Assembly: GCA_000193795.2 (NCBI GenBank)
Contig: AEPI01000040.1
Location: 1-64,000, forward strand
DNA length: 64,000 nucleotides
Direction of reading: 5' to 3'
DNA from: Neisseria lactamica NS19
GTDB taxonomy: Bacteria; Pseudomonadota; Gammaproteobacteria; Burkholderiales; Neisseriaceae
In this document: one piece after another, positions 1 through 8,975 of the stretch
Layout of the letters: each line of letters opens with the position of its first letter
Position numbering within the stretch: position 1 is the stretch's first letter
Position numbers and translations under genes: made by a program
Notes under the pieces: generated by a model
The model's database searches: none
Seen by the model: the letters and a program-made list of their open reading frames with translations, nothing else
What the model was told of the DNA's origin: nothing

Positions 1-40
1 GCAAGAATTTATCGGAAATGACTGAAACCGAACGGACTGG

Positions 41-60
41 ATTCCCGCCTGCGCGGGAAT
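41..60. repeat. dRS3 repeat
   Basis: A 20-bp dRS3 element, an inverted repeat of form ATTCCC-N8-GGGAAT. The bases before it (1-40) resemble the spacer units of the NIME arrays at 44.1 kb, so this is probably the edge of an array outside the window. Confidence 0.85.
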
Positions 61-141
61 GACGCGGGTTTGGCGGGAATGACGGGATATTTTGCGTTTG
101 ATAAAAAACGCCCGCCAAAGCGGCGGGGGCAGGATGTGGAA

Positions 142-180
142 ATGCCGTCTGAAACGGTCGGACAAGGTTTCAGACGGCAT
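142..180 (-). terminator. Inverted DUS pair, terminator of tyrS
   Basis: Two uptake sequences, ATGCCGTCTGAA and its complement, face each other with an 11-13-nt loop just after the tyrS stop codon. Paired DUS of this kind commonly double as rho-independent terminators in Neisseria. Confidence 0.8.
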
Positions 181-195
181 TGTTCGGCATACTGC

Positions 196-1491
196 TTATT
201 TCCAGACCAAGAGCGCGTGGTTGCGTTTGCCGCGCCGGACAATGGTGTATTTGCCGAAACGTTTGTGTTCGCCGGCCAGCATGCAGGCATCGTCGGGGCG
301 TTCGGCGGCGTGGTTGGGATTGTTGGCTTCGGCAGGTTTGCCGTTGAGCAATACCGCTTTGCCGTTTACAAAACCGCGCGCTTCTTTGTTGGAGGATGCC
401 AAGCCGGTTTTGACCAAGGCTTCGACGACGTTGATGCCGTCTGAAACTTCAAATGCGGGCAGGCCGTCGAGGGCGAGCTGCTCGAAGTCGCTTTCGGTGA
501 GCCGGCTTTGGTCTTCGGCAAACAGGCTTTCGGAAATGCGCTGCGCGGCGGCAAGGGCTTCTTCGCCGTGAATCAGGCGGGTCATTTCTTCGGCGAGGAT
601 GCGTTGCGCTTCGGGTTTGCCGCCGCTTGCCCGGTCTTGGGCTTCGACGGCGGCGATTTCTTCGACAGACAGAAAGGTAAAGTATTTCAGGAATTTATAC
701 ACATCGGCATCGGCGACTTTCAGCCAGAATTGGTAAAACTGATACGGCGAGGTTTTCTTCGCGTTCAGCCATACCGCGCCGCCTTCGGTTTTGCCGAATT
801 TGGTGCCGTCTGATTTGGTAACCAGCGGCAGGGTCAGACCGAATACTTGTTTTTGGTGCAGGCGGCGGGTCAGGTCGATGCCGGCGGTGATGTTGCCCCA
901 TTGGTCGGAACCGCCGATTTCCAAAACCGCGCCGTGGCGTTTGTTCAATTCGGCGAAGTCGTAGCCTTGCAGCAGGGAATAGGCGAACTCGGTAAAGGAA
1001 ATGCCCACATCGTCGCGCCCGATGCGTTGTTTGACAGATTCCTTGTTCAGCATAGCGTTGACGGAGAAATGCTTGCCGATGTCGCGCAGGAAGTCGAGGC
1101 AGTTCATTTTGCCGAACCAGTCGGCGTTGTTCGCCATAACGGCGGCGTTTTCGCCTTCAAAACTCAAAAACGGTTTCAGTTGGCTGCGTATGCTTTCTAC
1201 CCAGCCGGCAACGGTTTCGGCGGAATTGAGGCTGCGTTCGGCGGCTTTGAAGCTGGGATCGCCGATCATACCGGTCGCACCGCCCACCAAGGCAATCGGC
1301 GTATGCCCCGCCTGTTGGAAACGGCGCAATGCCAATACGGGCAGCAGGTGTCCTATGTGCAGGCTGTCGGCGGTCGGGTCGAAGCCGCAATAAAGGGCAA
1401 TTTTTTGTTCGTTCAACAAAGCGTCTAAGGCTTCGATGTCGGTCGTTTGCGCGATTAGGCCGCGCGATTGCAGGTCTTGGATGACGCTCAT
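196..1491 (-). CDS. tyrS: Tyrosyl-tRNA synthetase
   Basis: Cytosolic class I aminoacyl-tRNA synthetase that charges tRNA-Tyr with tyrosine. The 431-residue product has the normal length. The HIGH-type signature appears near residues 38-48 (PTADSLHIGHLLP) and a KMSKS-type loop as KFGKTEGG near residue 230. A C-terminal S4-like RNA-binding region holds conserved GFVNGKAVLLNG residues. The ATG at 1491 gives the standard N-terminus (MSVIQDLQSRGLIAQ). The gene lies 61 bp downstream of pglI on the same strand and ends before an inverted DUS pair. Nothing unusual is seen, and the assignment is secure from the motifs and whole-length similarity to the TyrS family. Confidence 0.97.
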   Translation of the reverse strand: MSVIQDLQSRGLIAQTTDIEALDALLNEQKIALYCGFDPTADSLHIGHLLPVLALRRFQQAGHTPIALVGGATGMIGDPSFKAAERSLNSAETVAGWVESIRSQLKPFLSFEGENAAVMANNADWFGKMNCLDFLRDIGKHFSVNAMLNKESVKQRIGRDDVGISFTEFAYSLLQGYDFAELNKRHGAVLEIGGSDQWGNITAGIDLTRRLHQKQVFGLTLPLVTKSDGTKFGKTEGGAVWLNAKKTSPYQFYQFWLKVADADVYKFLKYFTFLSVEEIAAVEAQDRASGGKPEAQRILAEEMTRLIHGEEALAAAQRISESLFAEDQSRLTESDFEQLALDGLPAFEVSDGINVVEALVKTGLASSNKEARGFVNGKAVLLNGKPAEANNPNHAAERPDDACMLAGEHKRFGKYTIVRRGKRNHALLVWK

Positions 1492-1552
1492 CGGTCTCTT
1501 TCAAAAAAATTAGCGTTTTTGCAAACCGCCGATTGTAACAAATTTAAGCGAA

Positions 1553-3432
1553 TCAATGGTTATGGCGCGTATTGAGAAACCGTTGTTTTTCGGAAAAACG
1601 CTTTGCCAATTCCGTGCCGCCGTAAGGGTTGATGTGGTCTGTGTCCGAGTAAACCGGCAATCCGCCGATTTGAAAATCTGCGGGGATATAGGCGGCGGCA
1701 TCAATAATATAGACGTTGGGGTATTTGGCTGCCAATTCCCTGATGCGTGCATTGGCTTTCAGAGTGCTTTCGTCGTCCGGGCGCAGGGTTTGGCGGTAAC
1801 CCGGTATGCGTGAAGACAAGATATAGGCGCGCTGGACGTTGTAAGACGAGGCAAGGTTGTCCGCCATCAGGTAAACGGCTTGTTTTTCGGATGAGAGTTT
1901 GTGCAGCATACGGTCGAATTTTTGGAAAAAACCGGCATCATAGGCAAGGGAGCGGCTGTTTTCGGGCATTTGGCTGCCCCAGCGCATCGCCAAAACCACT
2001 TTTGAATATCGGGGCAGGTGTTCTTCGGCATAGCGGTAAACGGCGCGGCAGGCTGCCCAGTTTTGGAACACCCGGGACGCGTAGCCTTCCACATAGGCGC
2101 AAGCGTCGGCGGAAACCATCGTGGCGGACCATTTTTCTTTTTTGCCCACGGCATCGAAGAATGTTTTGTAATGGTCGGCGTGGGAGTCGCCCAAAACCAG
2201 CAGTTCCGGCTGTTTTTCCGTATCCCCCCACAGGCATTGTCTGACGGTATTGTTGTGGCAGGAGGTGTTGGAACGCGTCAGCCCCAAGCGGTCGTATTGC
2301 GCCATAAACGGCAGCCTCATCGCGAAAAACGAGCCCGCGCCCAAAATGAGCACAGGCAGGGCATAAATCCATAAAACGGATTGCGCGAACGAACCCTGCC
2401 ATTTTTTAAACGGTTTTTCGATGCAGTGATAAGAAATCAGGGAAAGCAGCAATATCAGGACAAACGCCGCCGCCGGCGAATAAGGCGGCAGGTTGTCCGG
2501 GCCGATATAGCGCATAAAGGCCAATATAGACCAATGCCACAGATAAAGCGAGTAGGAAATCAAACCGGCGGCAACGGTGATTTTCGATTGGAACAATTTT
2601 TTCAGCGGGTGTTCGTAATGGTTGAAATAAATCAACGCCGCCGCAGCCAGGCAGGGAATCAGGGCGGCGGGTCCCGGGAAATAGGCGGTTTGTTCCGAAT
2701 AGGAAAACAGGCAGCTTGCCAATATGCACACGGCAAACAATACGCCGGCGGCGGCACAGCGTCTGCCGACGGCAAGCTGCCGCTGTTGCAGGTACTGCAT
2801 CCATACGGCGGTCAGCGATCCTATCAGTAATTCGCAGGCGCGCAGGTGGGGCAGGTAATATTTATCGAGAGCGGAAGGTATAAAGGAAGCGGCAAGGCTC
2901 AAGGCGCACAGTGCGGCGAGGAAGGAGAACCGGACGCGCGGGCTTTTGCGGACGACAAGCAGCAGCAATATCGGAAAGACAAAGTAAAATTGTTCTTCGA
3001 CCGACAAAGACCAGATGTGCAGCAAGGGCTTTTCTTCCTGCGCGGGGGCGAAATAGTCTTTCCCCCTTGCAAAATACAGGTTGGATGCGAAACCCAGGGC
3101 GGTCAGCGCGGATTTCCATAAAATAAAGAAATCATCTTTGGTGAATAAAAAGAAGCCGCCTGTCAGCGTTGCCGCCAATACGGCGAAAAATGCGGGCAAA
3201 ATCCGTTTGATGCGGCGGATATAAAATGCCTTCAGGGAAAACCTCCCCCCCCCCCCGACATTTCGCGGTGAAGGATCATCGTCATCAAAAAGCCTGAAAT
3301 CACGAAAAATATATCGACACCGAGAAACCCGCCCGGCAGCCAATTTTTTTCGATATGGAACACGATGACGGACAAGACGGCGGCGGCGCGCAATGTGTCG
3401 ATGTCCGGACGATAGGGTAAGGCTCGGCTCAT
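1553..3432 (-). CDS. pglI: Phase-variable pilin-glycan O-acetyltransferase, OFF in this sequence
   Basis: Membrane acyltransferase-3 family protein with a C-terminal SGNH domain; in meningococci PglI O-acetylates the pilin-linked glycan. The start at 3432 opens a 66-codon frame (MSRALPYRPDIDTLRAAAVL...) that runs through a poly-G tract (12 C on the plus strand, 3245-3256) and stops at 3232. The rest of the protein continues from the tract to 1553 in another frame: about ten membrane helices, then an SGNH hydrolase-like domain with GDSHADH and DTDHINPYG. Joining the frames needs 10 or 13 G; 13 would give 626 codons plus a stop. With 12 G only a truncated peptide is made. Slipped-strand change of the tract should switch it. 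The name rests on family resemblance, the tract and the tyrS neighbourhood; another OafA-like O-acetyltransferase is the alternative. Confidence 0.88.
3245..3256. repeat. Poly-C/G phase-variation tract in pglI
   Basis: Twelve consecutive C on the plus strand (G on the coding strand) inside the pglI reading frame after codon 59. The in-frame condition is a length of 3n+1, so 12 is an OFF length. Confidence 0.93.
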
Positions 3433-3446
3433 AATGATTTTGCTTT

Positions 3447-3600
3447 TCTAGCGGATTAACAAAAACCGGTACGGCGTTGTCTCGCCTTAGCTCAAAGAGA
3501 ACGATTCTCTAAGGTGCTGAAGCACCAAGTGAATCGGTTTCGTACTATTCGTACTGTCTGCGGCTCGCCGCCTTGTCCTGATTTTTGTTAATCCACTATA
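3447..3600. repeat. Correia element (CREE), about 154 bp
   Basis: Miniature inverted-repeat element with terminal sequences of TATAGTGGATTAAC type; the left end is degenerate (CTAGCGGATTAAC) and the right end is intact. It holds the internal block found in the long Correia class. It lies between the pglI start and ychF and could supply promoter, IHF or RNase III sites. The remainder of 3433-3835 has two isolated DUS and no gene. Confidence 0.93.
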
Positions 3601-3835
3601 TCGCGGCGGCGCAAATGCCGTCTGAAAGATTGTTCCGTATCGGGACTCGGGATATTCGGAATGCCGGACGGCTTTTTGTATCGGAAATGCGGGCGGCGGT
3701 TTCATCCGGCCGGTTTGTTTTTGACAATCCGTCAGACGGTTGCCGACCGGGCGGTACGGGAAACGCCGGAAACCGTCAAAACCGGCTTCAGACGGCATTT
3801 TCGGCAAAGCCGCCCGAAAACCTGCCGCATTTGGT

Positions 3836-4927
3836 TTACACGTTAAACAAAAAGTGCATCACATCGCCGTCTTGCACGATATATTCTTTGCCTTCCACGC
3901 GCATTTTGCCGGCTTCTTTGGCTTTGGCTTCGCCGCCGAGCGAGACAAAATCATCATAAGCGATGACTTGTGCGCGGATGAAGCCGCGTTCGAAGTCGGT
4001 ATGGATTACGCCGGCGGCCTGCGGGGCGGTGTCGCCTTTGCGGATGGTCCAGGCGCGGACTTCTTTCACGCCGGCGGTGAAGTAGGTTTGCAGCCCCAAG
4101 AGATCGTAGCCGGCACGAATCAGGCGGTTCAAGCCCGGTTCCTCCAAGCCCATTTCGGCGAGGAACTCGGCTTTTTCGTCCTCTTCCAATTCGGCGATTT
4201 CGCTCTCCATCGCGGCGCAGACGGCAACGACGGGGGCGTTTTCTTTTGCCGCCAATTCTTTCAGGCGGTCGAGGTGCGGGTTGTTTTCAAAACCGTCTTC
4301 GGCAACGTTGCCCACATACATCGCCGGCTTGGCGGTCAGTAAAAACAATGGCTTGAGCATCGCGCGTTCTTCCGCGTCCAAACCGAAGGAGCGTACGGGT
4401 TTGCCTTCGTCCAGATGAGGCAGCAGTTTTTTGCACAAATCGACCAGCTTTTGCGCGTCTTTGTCGCCGGAACGGGCGCGTTTTTCTTCGCGGACGATGG
4501 CTTTTTCGACGCTGGCGAGGTCGGCAAGCGCCAACTCAGTGCCGATGGTTTCGATGTCGGCAATCGGATCGACTTTGCCTGCGACGTGGACGATGTTGTC
4601 GTCGTCAAAGCAGCGTACGACATTCACAATCGCATCGGTCTCGCGGATGTTGGCGAGGAACTGGTTGCCCAAGCCCTCGCCTTTGCTCGCGCCCGCGACC
4701 AAACCGGCGATATCGACAAATTCGACGATGGCAGGCTGCATTTTTTGCGGATTGACGATTTTCGCCAGCTCCGCCATACGCGGGTCGGGCACTTCGACGA
4801 TGCCGACATTGGGTTCGATGGTGCAGAAAGGATAGTTTTCCGCTTCGATACCCGATTGGGTCAGCGCGTTAAAGAGGGTGGATTTGCCGACGTTGGGCAA
4901 ACCGACGATGCCGCATTTCAAGCTCAT
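3836..4927 (-). CDS. ychF: Redox-responsive P-loop ATPase YchF (Obg-like)
   Basis: Universally conserved TRAFAC-class nucleotidase that prefers ATP and associates with ribosomes. The 363-residue length matches the family. The N-terminal G domain shows GLPNVGKST (residues 8-16) and DIAGLVAGASKGEGLGN (about 70-86), and the C-terminal TGS domain ends in the typical DGDVMHFLFNV. An extended -10 box (TGCTATAAT on the coding strand, near 4962-4970) lies upstream. fhs is next upstream on the same strand but is separated by a terminator, so ychF is probably transcribed alone. Confidence 0.96.
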   Translation of the reverse strand: MSLKCGIVGLPNVGKSTLFNALTQSGIEAENYPFCTIEPNVGIVEVPDPRMAELAKIVNPQKMQPAIVEFVDIAGLVAGASKGEGLGNQFLANIRETDAIVNVVRCFDDDNIVHVAGKVDPIADIETIGTELALADLASVEKAIVREEKRARSGDKDAQKLVDLCKKLLPHLDEGKPVRSFGLDAEERAMLKPLFLLTAKPAMYVGNVAEDGFENNPHLDRLKELAAKENAPVVAVCAAMESEIAELEEDEKAEFLAEMGLEEPGLNRLIRAGYDLLGLQTYFTAGVKEVRAWTIRKGDTAPQAAGVIHTDFERGFIRAQVIAYDDFVSLGGEAKAKEAGKMRVEGKEYIVQDGDVMHFLFNV

Positions 4928-4961
4928 GGTTTTTCCTGAAAATAGAGAAATTTAACGGCGG

Positions 4962-4967
4962 ATTATA
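4962..4967 (-). promoter_or_regulatory. Extended -10 element of ychF
   Basis: TATAAT preceded by TG plus one base on the coding strand, 35 nt before the ychF start codon. No convincing -35 was recognised, as is usual for extended -10 promoters. Confidence 0.5.
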
Positions 4968-4994
4968 GCATACCGCCGCCCGCGTTCCGCCAAA

Positions 4995-5023
4995 ATGCCG
5001 TCTGAAACGGCTTCAGACGGCAT
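4995..5023 (-). terminator. Inverted DUS pair after fhs
   Basis: ATGCCGTCTGAA and its complement separated by five bases, 17 bp after the fhs stop codon; a probable terminator between fhs and ychF. Confidence 0.8.
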
Positions 5024-5040
5024 CCGGTTTCAAAAACCGC

Positions 5041-6717
5041 TCAGAACAAGCCGTGAATCACGCCTTCTGCGTCCACGTCGATTTTCTCGGCGGCAGGAAC
5101 TTTGGGCAGGCCCGGCATTTTCATCATATTGCCGCACAGGGCGACGATGAAGCCCGCGCCGGAGGAAACGGTAATGCCGCGCACGGTAATGCGGAAGCCT
5201 TCGGGGCAGCCCAAGAGTTTGGCGTTGTCGCTCAAAGAATATTGGGTTTTCGCCATACAGACGGGCATTTTGTCCAAGCCCAGTTTTTCCAGCGAGGCGA
5301 TTTCGGCAGACGCTTCCGCGCTGAAATCGACATCTTCCGCGCCGTACACTTTTTGGGCGATGGCACGGATTTTGTCTTTGATACCCAACTCAACATCGTA
5401 GGCAAAGCCGAAGTTATTGGTTTGGTTTTCGATGGCGTTGACGACTTTGCGCGCCAAGTCTGCACCGCCCGCGCCGCCTTTGCCCCACACTTCGGTCAGG
5501 GAAACTTCGACGCCGTGTTCGGCGCAGGCTTTTTCAATCATCGCCAACTCGGCATCGGAGTCGGACACGAAGCGGTTGATGGCAACCACCACAGGCAGTC
5601 CGAATACGTTTTTCAGGTTGGAAATGTGTTTCAGCAGATTAGGCAAGCCTTTTGCCAACGCTTCGAGGTTTTCTTCGCCAAGGTTGGCACGTTCTACGCC
5701 GCCGTTGTATTTCAAAGCGCGGACAGTGGCGACGACGACGGCTGCGTCGGGTTTCAAACCGGCAAGGCGGCATTTGATGTCGCAGAATTTTTCCGCGCCC
5801 AAATCTGCGCCGAAGCCTGCTTCGGTTACGGCGTAATCGGCAAGGTGTTTCGCCAGCCGGGTGGCGGTAACGGAGTTGCAGCCGTGGGCGATGTTGGCGA
5901 ACGGGCCGCCGTGTACGAAGGCGGGCGTGCCTTCGATGGTTTGCACCAAGTTGGGTTTGATGGCGTCTTTGAGCAATGCCGCCATCGCGCCGTGGGCTTT
6001 CAAATCTTTGGCATAAACAGGGCTGCCGTCTTTGGCGTAGGCGACAAGGATGTTGCCCAAACGCTCTTTCAAATCGCTGATGTCTTTGGCAAGGCAGAAT
6101 ACCGCCATCACTTCGGACGCAACGGTAATATCGAAACCGTCGGGACGCATCACGCCGTCAACAGGTTTGCCCATACCGTCGATGATGTTGCGCAACTGGC
6201 GGTCGTTCATATCGACCACGCGCCGCCACAGCACGCGTTTCGGATCGATGTTCAACTCGTTGCCTTGGTAGATATGGTTGTCGAGCATGGCGGCGAGCAG
6301 GTTATTCGCCGCACCGATGGCGTGGAAGTCGCCGGTAAAGTGCAAATTAATGTCTTCCATCGGCAAAACTTGGGCATAGCCGCCGCCCGCCGCGCCACCT
6401 TTAACGCCGAACACCGGCCCCAAAGAAGGCTCGCGCAGGGCGATCACCGAGTCTTTGCCGATATGGCGCAACGCGTCCGCCAAACCGATGGTTACAGTGG
6501 TTTTGCCCTCGCCCGCAGGAGTCGGGTTGATGGCGGTTACCAAAATCAATTTACCTTGTTTTTGCGGCAGCTTGAATGCTTCGGCAGGATTGATTTTGGC
6601 TTTGTAATGACCATAGGGCTCGATGTTGTCAACATTCAAACCCAGCTTGGCGGCAATTTCGCCAATCGGGCGCATGGTGGAGGATTGGGCGATTTCGGCA
6701 TCGGTTTTGAAGCTCAT
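5041..6717 (-). CDS. fhs: Formate--tetrahydrofolate ligase
   Basis: Cytosolic ATP-dependent synthesis of 10-formyltetrahydrofolate from formate and THF, feeding purine (AICAR and GAR formylation) and formyl-Met-tRNA synthesis. The 558 residues match the family. The nucleotide loop PTPAGEGKTT lies near residue 66, and conserved EPSLGPVFGVKGGAAGGG and FANIAHGCNS blocks follow. The ATG at 6717 has AAAGGAAA upstream. purH, which uses the product, is at 42.5 kb in the window but is not linked in an operon. A long open frame on the opposite strand is only a codon-bias shadow. Confidence 0.97.
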   Translation of the reverse strand: MSFKTDAEIAQSSTMRPIGEIAAKLGLNVDNIEPYGHYKAKINPAEAFKLPQKQGKLILVTAINPTPAGEGKTTVTIGLADALRHIGKDSVIALREPSLGPVFGVKGGAAGGGYAQVLPMEDINLHFTGDFHAIGAANNLLAAMLDNHIYQGNELNIDPKRVLWRRVVDMNDRQLRNIIDGMGKPVDGVMRPDGFDITVASEVMAVFCLAKDISDLKERLGNILVAYAKDGSPVYAKDLKAHGAMAALLKDAIKPNLVQTIEGTPAFVHGGPFANIAHGCNSVTATRLAKHLADYAVTEAGFGADLGAEKFCDIKCRLAGLKPDAAVVVATVRALKYNGGVERANLGEENLEALAKGLPNLLKHISNLKNVFGLPVVVAINRFVSDSDAELAMIEKACAEHGVEVSLTEVWGKGGAGGADLARKVVNAIENQTNNFGFAYDVELGIKDKIRAIAQKVYGAEDVDFSAEASAEIASLEKLGLDKMPVCMAKTQYSLSDNAKLLGCPEGFRITVRGITVSSGAGFIVALCGNMMKMPGLPKVPAAEKIDVDAEGVIHGLF

Positions 6718-6871
6718 GATTTTCCTTTATTGAGTGGAGGGGAGGCCGTCTGAAACCTTTGGGAAGCTGCGCGCGACGACGGCCGGGAGAAAAAGAATGA
6801 AGAAAAAGGATAATGGCACTATTATAACGTTTTCTCAAACCGGCCCGCAGTATTTCATCGGCAAGCGGATT

Positions 6872-7024
6872 CATCGTGTTTCCTTTTCGGTTGAAACCCG
6901 CCACTTGGACATCCGTCCTTCGGGGCAGTAGAATCAAACTTTATTTGGGAGGGGCGTAACCCCTTCCAAATCAGGACGACACATAGGGCGGCGCTTTATG
7001 TGCCGTCCTGTGTGTTGAAACATA
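6872..7024 (-). repeat. REP2 repeat (copy a)
   Basis: About 150 bp, near-identical to the repeats in front of murU, the TlpA-like gene and crgA, in the same orientation relative to a leftward ATG (6874). It contains a ready-made ribosome site (AAAAGGAAACACG) next to that ATG. REP2 copies are known in meningococci to accompany genes induced on host-cell contact. This copy opens an 81-codon frame overlapping the 5' end of fhs. The rest of 6718-7050 has one DUS and no gene. Confidence 0.85.
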
Positions 7025-7050
7025 CCGCCAACCGTTTATAAAGGAAAAAT

Positions 7051-7482
7051 ATGGGCAGCAACGTATGGTTGTTTTGGGCATTGGCATCCGCGGGCTTCGC
7101 CTCGCTGACCGCCATTTTCGCCAAAATGGGCTTGCAGGGCATCGATTCGGATTTCGCCACCTTTATCCGCACCTTGGTCATCCTCGCCGCTTTGGTACTG
7201 TTTTTAACCTACACCGGCAAATGGCAGGGCGTGAACGGGTTTACAGGAAAAAACTGGACATTCTTGATTCTGTCGGGTTTGGCGACCGGCGCATCCTGGC
7301 TCGCCTACTTCAAAGCCCTGCAACTGGGCAACGCCTCGCAAGTCGCCCCCGTCGACAAATTCAGCCTGGTCCTGGTCGCCCTGATGGCGGTGGTCTTTTT
7401 GGACGAACGCCCGAACACGCAGGAATGGATAGGCTTGGGACTGGTTACGGCGGGCGTGTTGACGCTGGCACTGAAGCGGTAA
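7051..7482 (+). CDS. EamA-family small transporter
   Basis: A 143-residue, highly hydrophobic protein with four to five predicted membrane helices, matching a single EamA (drug/metabolite transporter) repeat. Full-length family members have two such repeats (about 300 residues), so this one would act as a dimer like other half-size transporters. The conserved tail pattern ALQLGNASQVAPVDKFSLV followed by LDERPNTQEWIGLGLVTAG is typical of the EamA repeat. The ATG follows AAAGGAAAAAT. The substrate cannot be told from sequence. It converges on murU with only 33 bp between stops. Confidence 0.85.
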   Translation: MGSNVWLFWALASAGFASLTAIFAKMGLQGIDSDFATFIRTLVILAALVLFLTYTGKWQGVNGFTGKNWTFLILSGLATGASWLAYFKALQLGNASQVAPVDKFSLVLVALMAVVFLDERPNTQEWIGLGLVTAGVLTLALKR

Positions 7483-7515
7483 ACCGAATCCGCCATACCG
7501 TCTGAAACCGGTTTT

Positions 7516-8211
7516 TTACAGCCAAGCCGCTGCAAGGGCTTGCGCCTCTTTCAGACGGCATACCGTACCGACATCCAGCCACAAACCCGTATGCTTCTGA
7601 CCGCTCACGCGGTTTTGCCGCATTTCGTGCCGCAATACGGGCGCAAGTTTCGCCGCGCCGCCCGCTTCGATTCCGTCAAACATTTCGGGTCGGTAAATGC
7701 CCGCGCCGCTGAATGTCAATCCGTTGCCGCCGGATACTTCCGGCCGCACGCTGCCGTCGGGCAACAGCAAAAAATCGCCGTCGGGATGGTGCGGGGGATT
7801 TTCCACCAGCCACAGATGGGCCCGAATATGCCGGTGCAGGGACGATGCCGTCTGAAACGCCGCCGCAAAATCAATGTCGGTCAACACATCGCCGTTGACC
7901 ACCAAAAACGGCTGCTCACCCAACAGCGGCAATGCCTGCGCGATACCGCCCGCCGTTTCCAAGCCGCCTGCGGGTTCTGGCGAATAGGCGATGTTCACGC
8001 CGTATGCCGAACCGTCGCCCAAGGCATCTTCTATCTGCCGTCCCAACCAAGCGTGGTTGATGACGATTTCGGTAAACCCCGCCTGCTTCAGACGGCATAG
8101 GTGCCAACCGATTAGCGGCTTGCCCGCCACATCGAGCAGCGGCTTCGGAGTGGTATCGGTCAAAGGGCGCATACGCTCGCCGCGCCCCGCCGCCAGTATC
8201 ATCGCTTTCAT
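7516..8211 (-). CDS. murU: MurU-like N-acetylmuramate-1-phosphate uridylyltransferase
   Basis: Sugar-1-phosphate nucleotidyltransferase of 231 residues. It begins MKAMILAAGRGERMRPLTD, with the pyrophosphorylase signature GRGERMRPLT and KPLLDVAGKPLIGWHL. The INHAWLGRQIEDALGDGS and NGDVLTDIDF blocks closely match MurU of the peptidoglycan recycling pathway, which makes UDP-MurNAc from MurNAc-1-phosphate. Its usual partner, the kinase AmgK, is not adjacent. An upstream in-frame ATG at 8250 lies inside REP2; the start at 8211 is preferred because it has the REP2 ribosome site and the family N-terminus. Another hexose-1-phosphate nucleotidyltransferase is less likely. Confidence 0.88.
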   Translation of the reverse strand: MKAMILAAGRGERMRPLTDTTPKPLLDVAGKPLIGWHLCRLKQAGFTEIVINHAWLGRQIEDALGDGSAYGVNIAYSPEPAGGLETAGGIAQALPLLGEQPFLVVNGDVLTDIDFAAAFQTASSLHRHIRAHLWLVENPPHHPDGDFLLLPDGSVRPEVSGGNGLTFSGAGIYRPEMFDGIEAGGAAKLAPVLRHEMRQNRVSGQKHTGLWLDVGTVCRLKEAQALAAAWL

Positions 8212-8362
8212 CGTATTTCCTTTTCGGTTGGAACACCGCCACTCGGACATCCGTCCTTCGGGGCGGCAGGATCAGACTTTATTCGGGAGGGGCGTAACCC
8301 TTTCCAAATCAGGACGACGCATAGGGCGGTGCTTTATGTGTCGTCCTGTGTGTTGAAACATA
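8212..8362 (-). repeat. REP2 repeat (copy b), upstream of murU
   Basis: About 150 bp ending exactly at the murU start codon, supplying its ribosome site (GGAAATACG before ATG). It shares the stretch with GGACATCCGTCCTTCGGGGC and the TTATGTGTCGTCCTGTGTG end with the other copies. Confidence 0.88.
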
Positions 8363-8377
8363 TAATCTGTCCGAATA

Positions 8378-8878
8378 TCAGTCTAAAGATCTAAACTGCC
8401 GTCTGAAATACAGCAGCGCGGGACGTTTGCCCGCGCAGTTTTTGATTTCGTCCAGCCTGACGTAAAACACAAAATGCGTGCCGACTTCGTGTTTGCCGAC
8501 AATATGCCCGTGCAGGTGCGCCAACGCGCCCTCTATTTCAAGTTGTCCCGTTTTGCCGCGATGCCAAATATGGTAGGCAAACCGCTCTTCGGGCGACAGG
8601 CCGGTCAGTCCTGCAAAATGCCCGGCGGCATCTTGGTGGCGGTCTGCCAGCATATTGATGCACAGTCTGCCGTTTTCCGACAGGATCGGGACAATCCGCG
8701 CGCCCCGGTTGATGCACAGCATCACGGTCGGCGGCTCGTCCGTTACCGGTGCGACCGCCGTCATCGTGATGCCGTAACGCCCTGCCGCCCCGTCTGTCGT
8801 AATGACGCAGACCCCTGCCGCAAAAGATGCCATCGCATCGCGGAACGAAGTTTGAAAATTTTTCTGCAAATCCGTCAT
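8378..8878 (-). CDS. hpaC: HpaC-like flavin reductase
   Basis: Flavin reductase domain protein of 166 residues, of the type that supplies FADH2 to 4-hydroxyphenylacetate 3-monooxygenase. The early motif SFRDAMASFAAGVCVITTDG, then GITMTAVAPVTDEPPTVMLCINR and the GTHFVFYVRLDEI block are typical of the family. The oxygenase partner (HpaB) is not in the window. It lies directly downstream of nadR, whose ligand is 4-hydroxyphenylacetate, suggesting a functional link. A hairpin at 8911-8942 sits between the two. Flavin reductase activity is secure; the physiological acceptor is inferred. Confidence 0.85.
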   Translation of the reverse strand: MTDLQKNFQTSFRDAMASFAAGVCVITTDGAAGRYGITMTAVAPVTDEPPTVMLCINRGARIVPILSENGRLCINMLADRHQDAAGHFAGLTGLSPEERFAYHIWHRGKTGQLEIEGALAHLHGHIVGKHEVGTHFVFYVRLDEIKNCAGKRPALLYFRRQFRSLD

Positions 8879-8910
8879 TTTTCCCCTTTAAGCCGTCCCC
8901 TATATAAGAA

Positions 8911-8942
8911 TGCTGCACACAAGGCACTCCTTATGTGCAGCA
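8911..8942. promoter_or_regulatory. Hairpin between nadR and hpaC
   Basis: TGCTGCACACAAGG pairs with CCTTATGTGCAGCA around a 4-nt loop, with one imperfect pair. It lacks a long T-run on the gene strand, so it may be an attenuator, a processing site or an operator rather than a simple terminator. Confidence 0.5.
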
Positions 8943-8975
8943 AGCCGTGCGGGCGTTTTCGCGCATTGCGGCATT

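Noticed and set aside
1553..3343. A 596-codon protein starting MAAGRVSRCRY as the native acyltransferase
   Set aside because: Its first about 35 residues are the out-of-frame reading of the conserved acyltransferase N-terminus; the real start is at 3432, across the poly-G tract.
5053..6753. A 566-codon open frame opposite fhs
   Set aside because: It mirrors the fhs coding sequence, lacks a ribosome site and recognisable domains, and reflects third-position GC bias.
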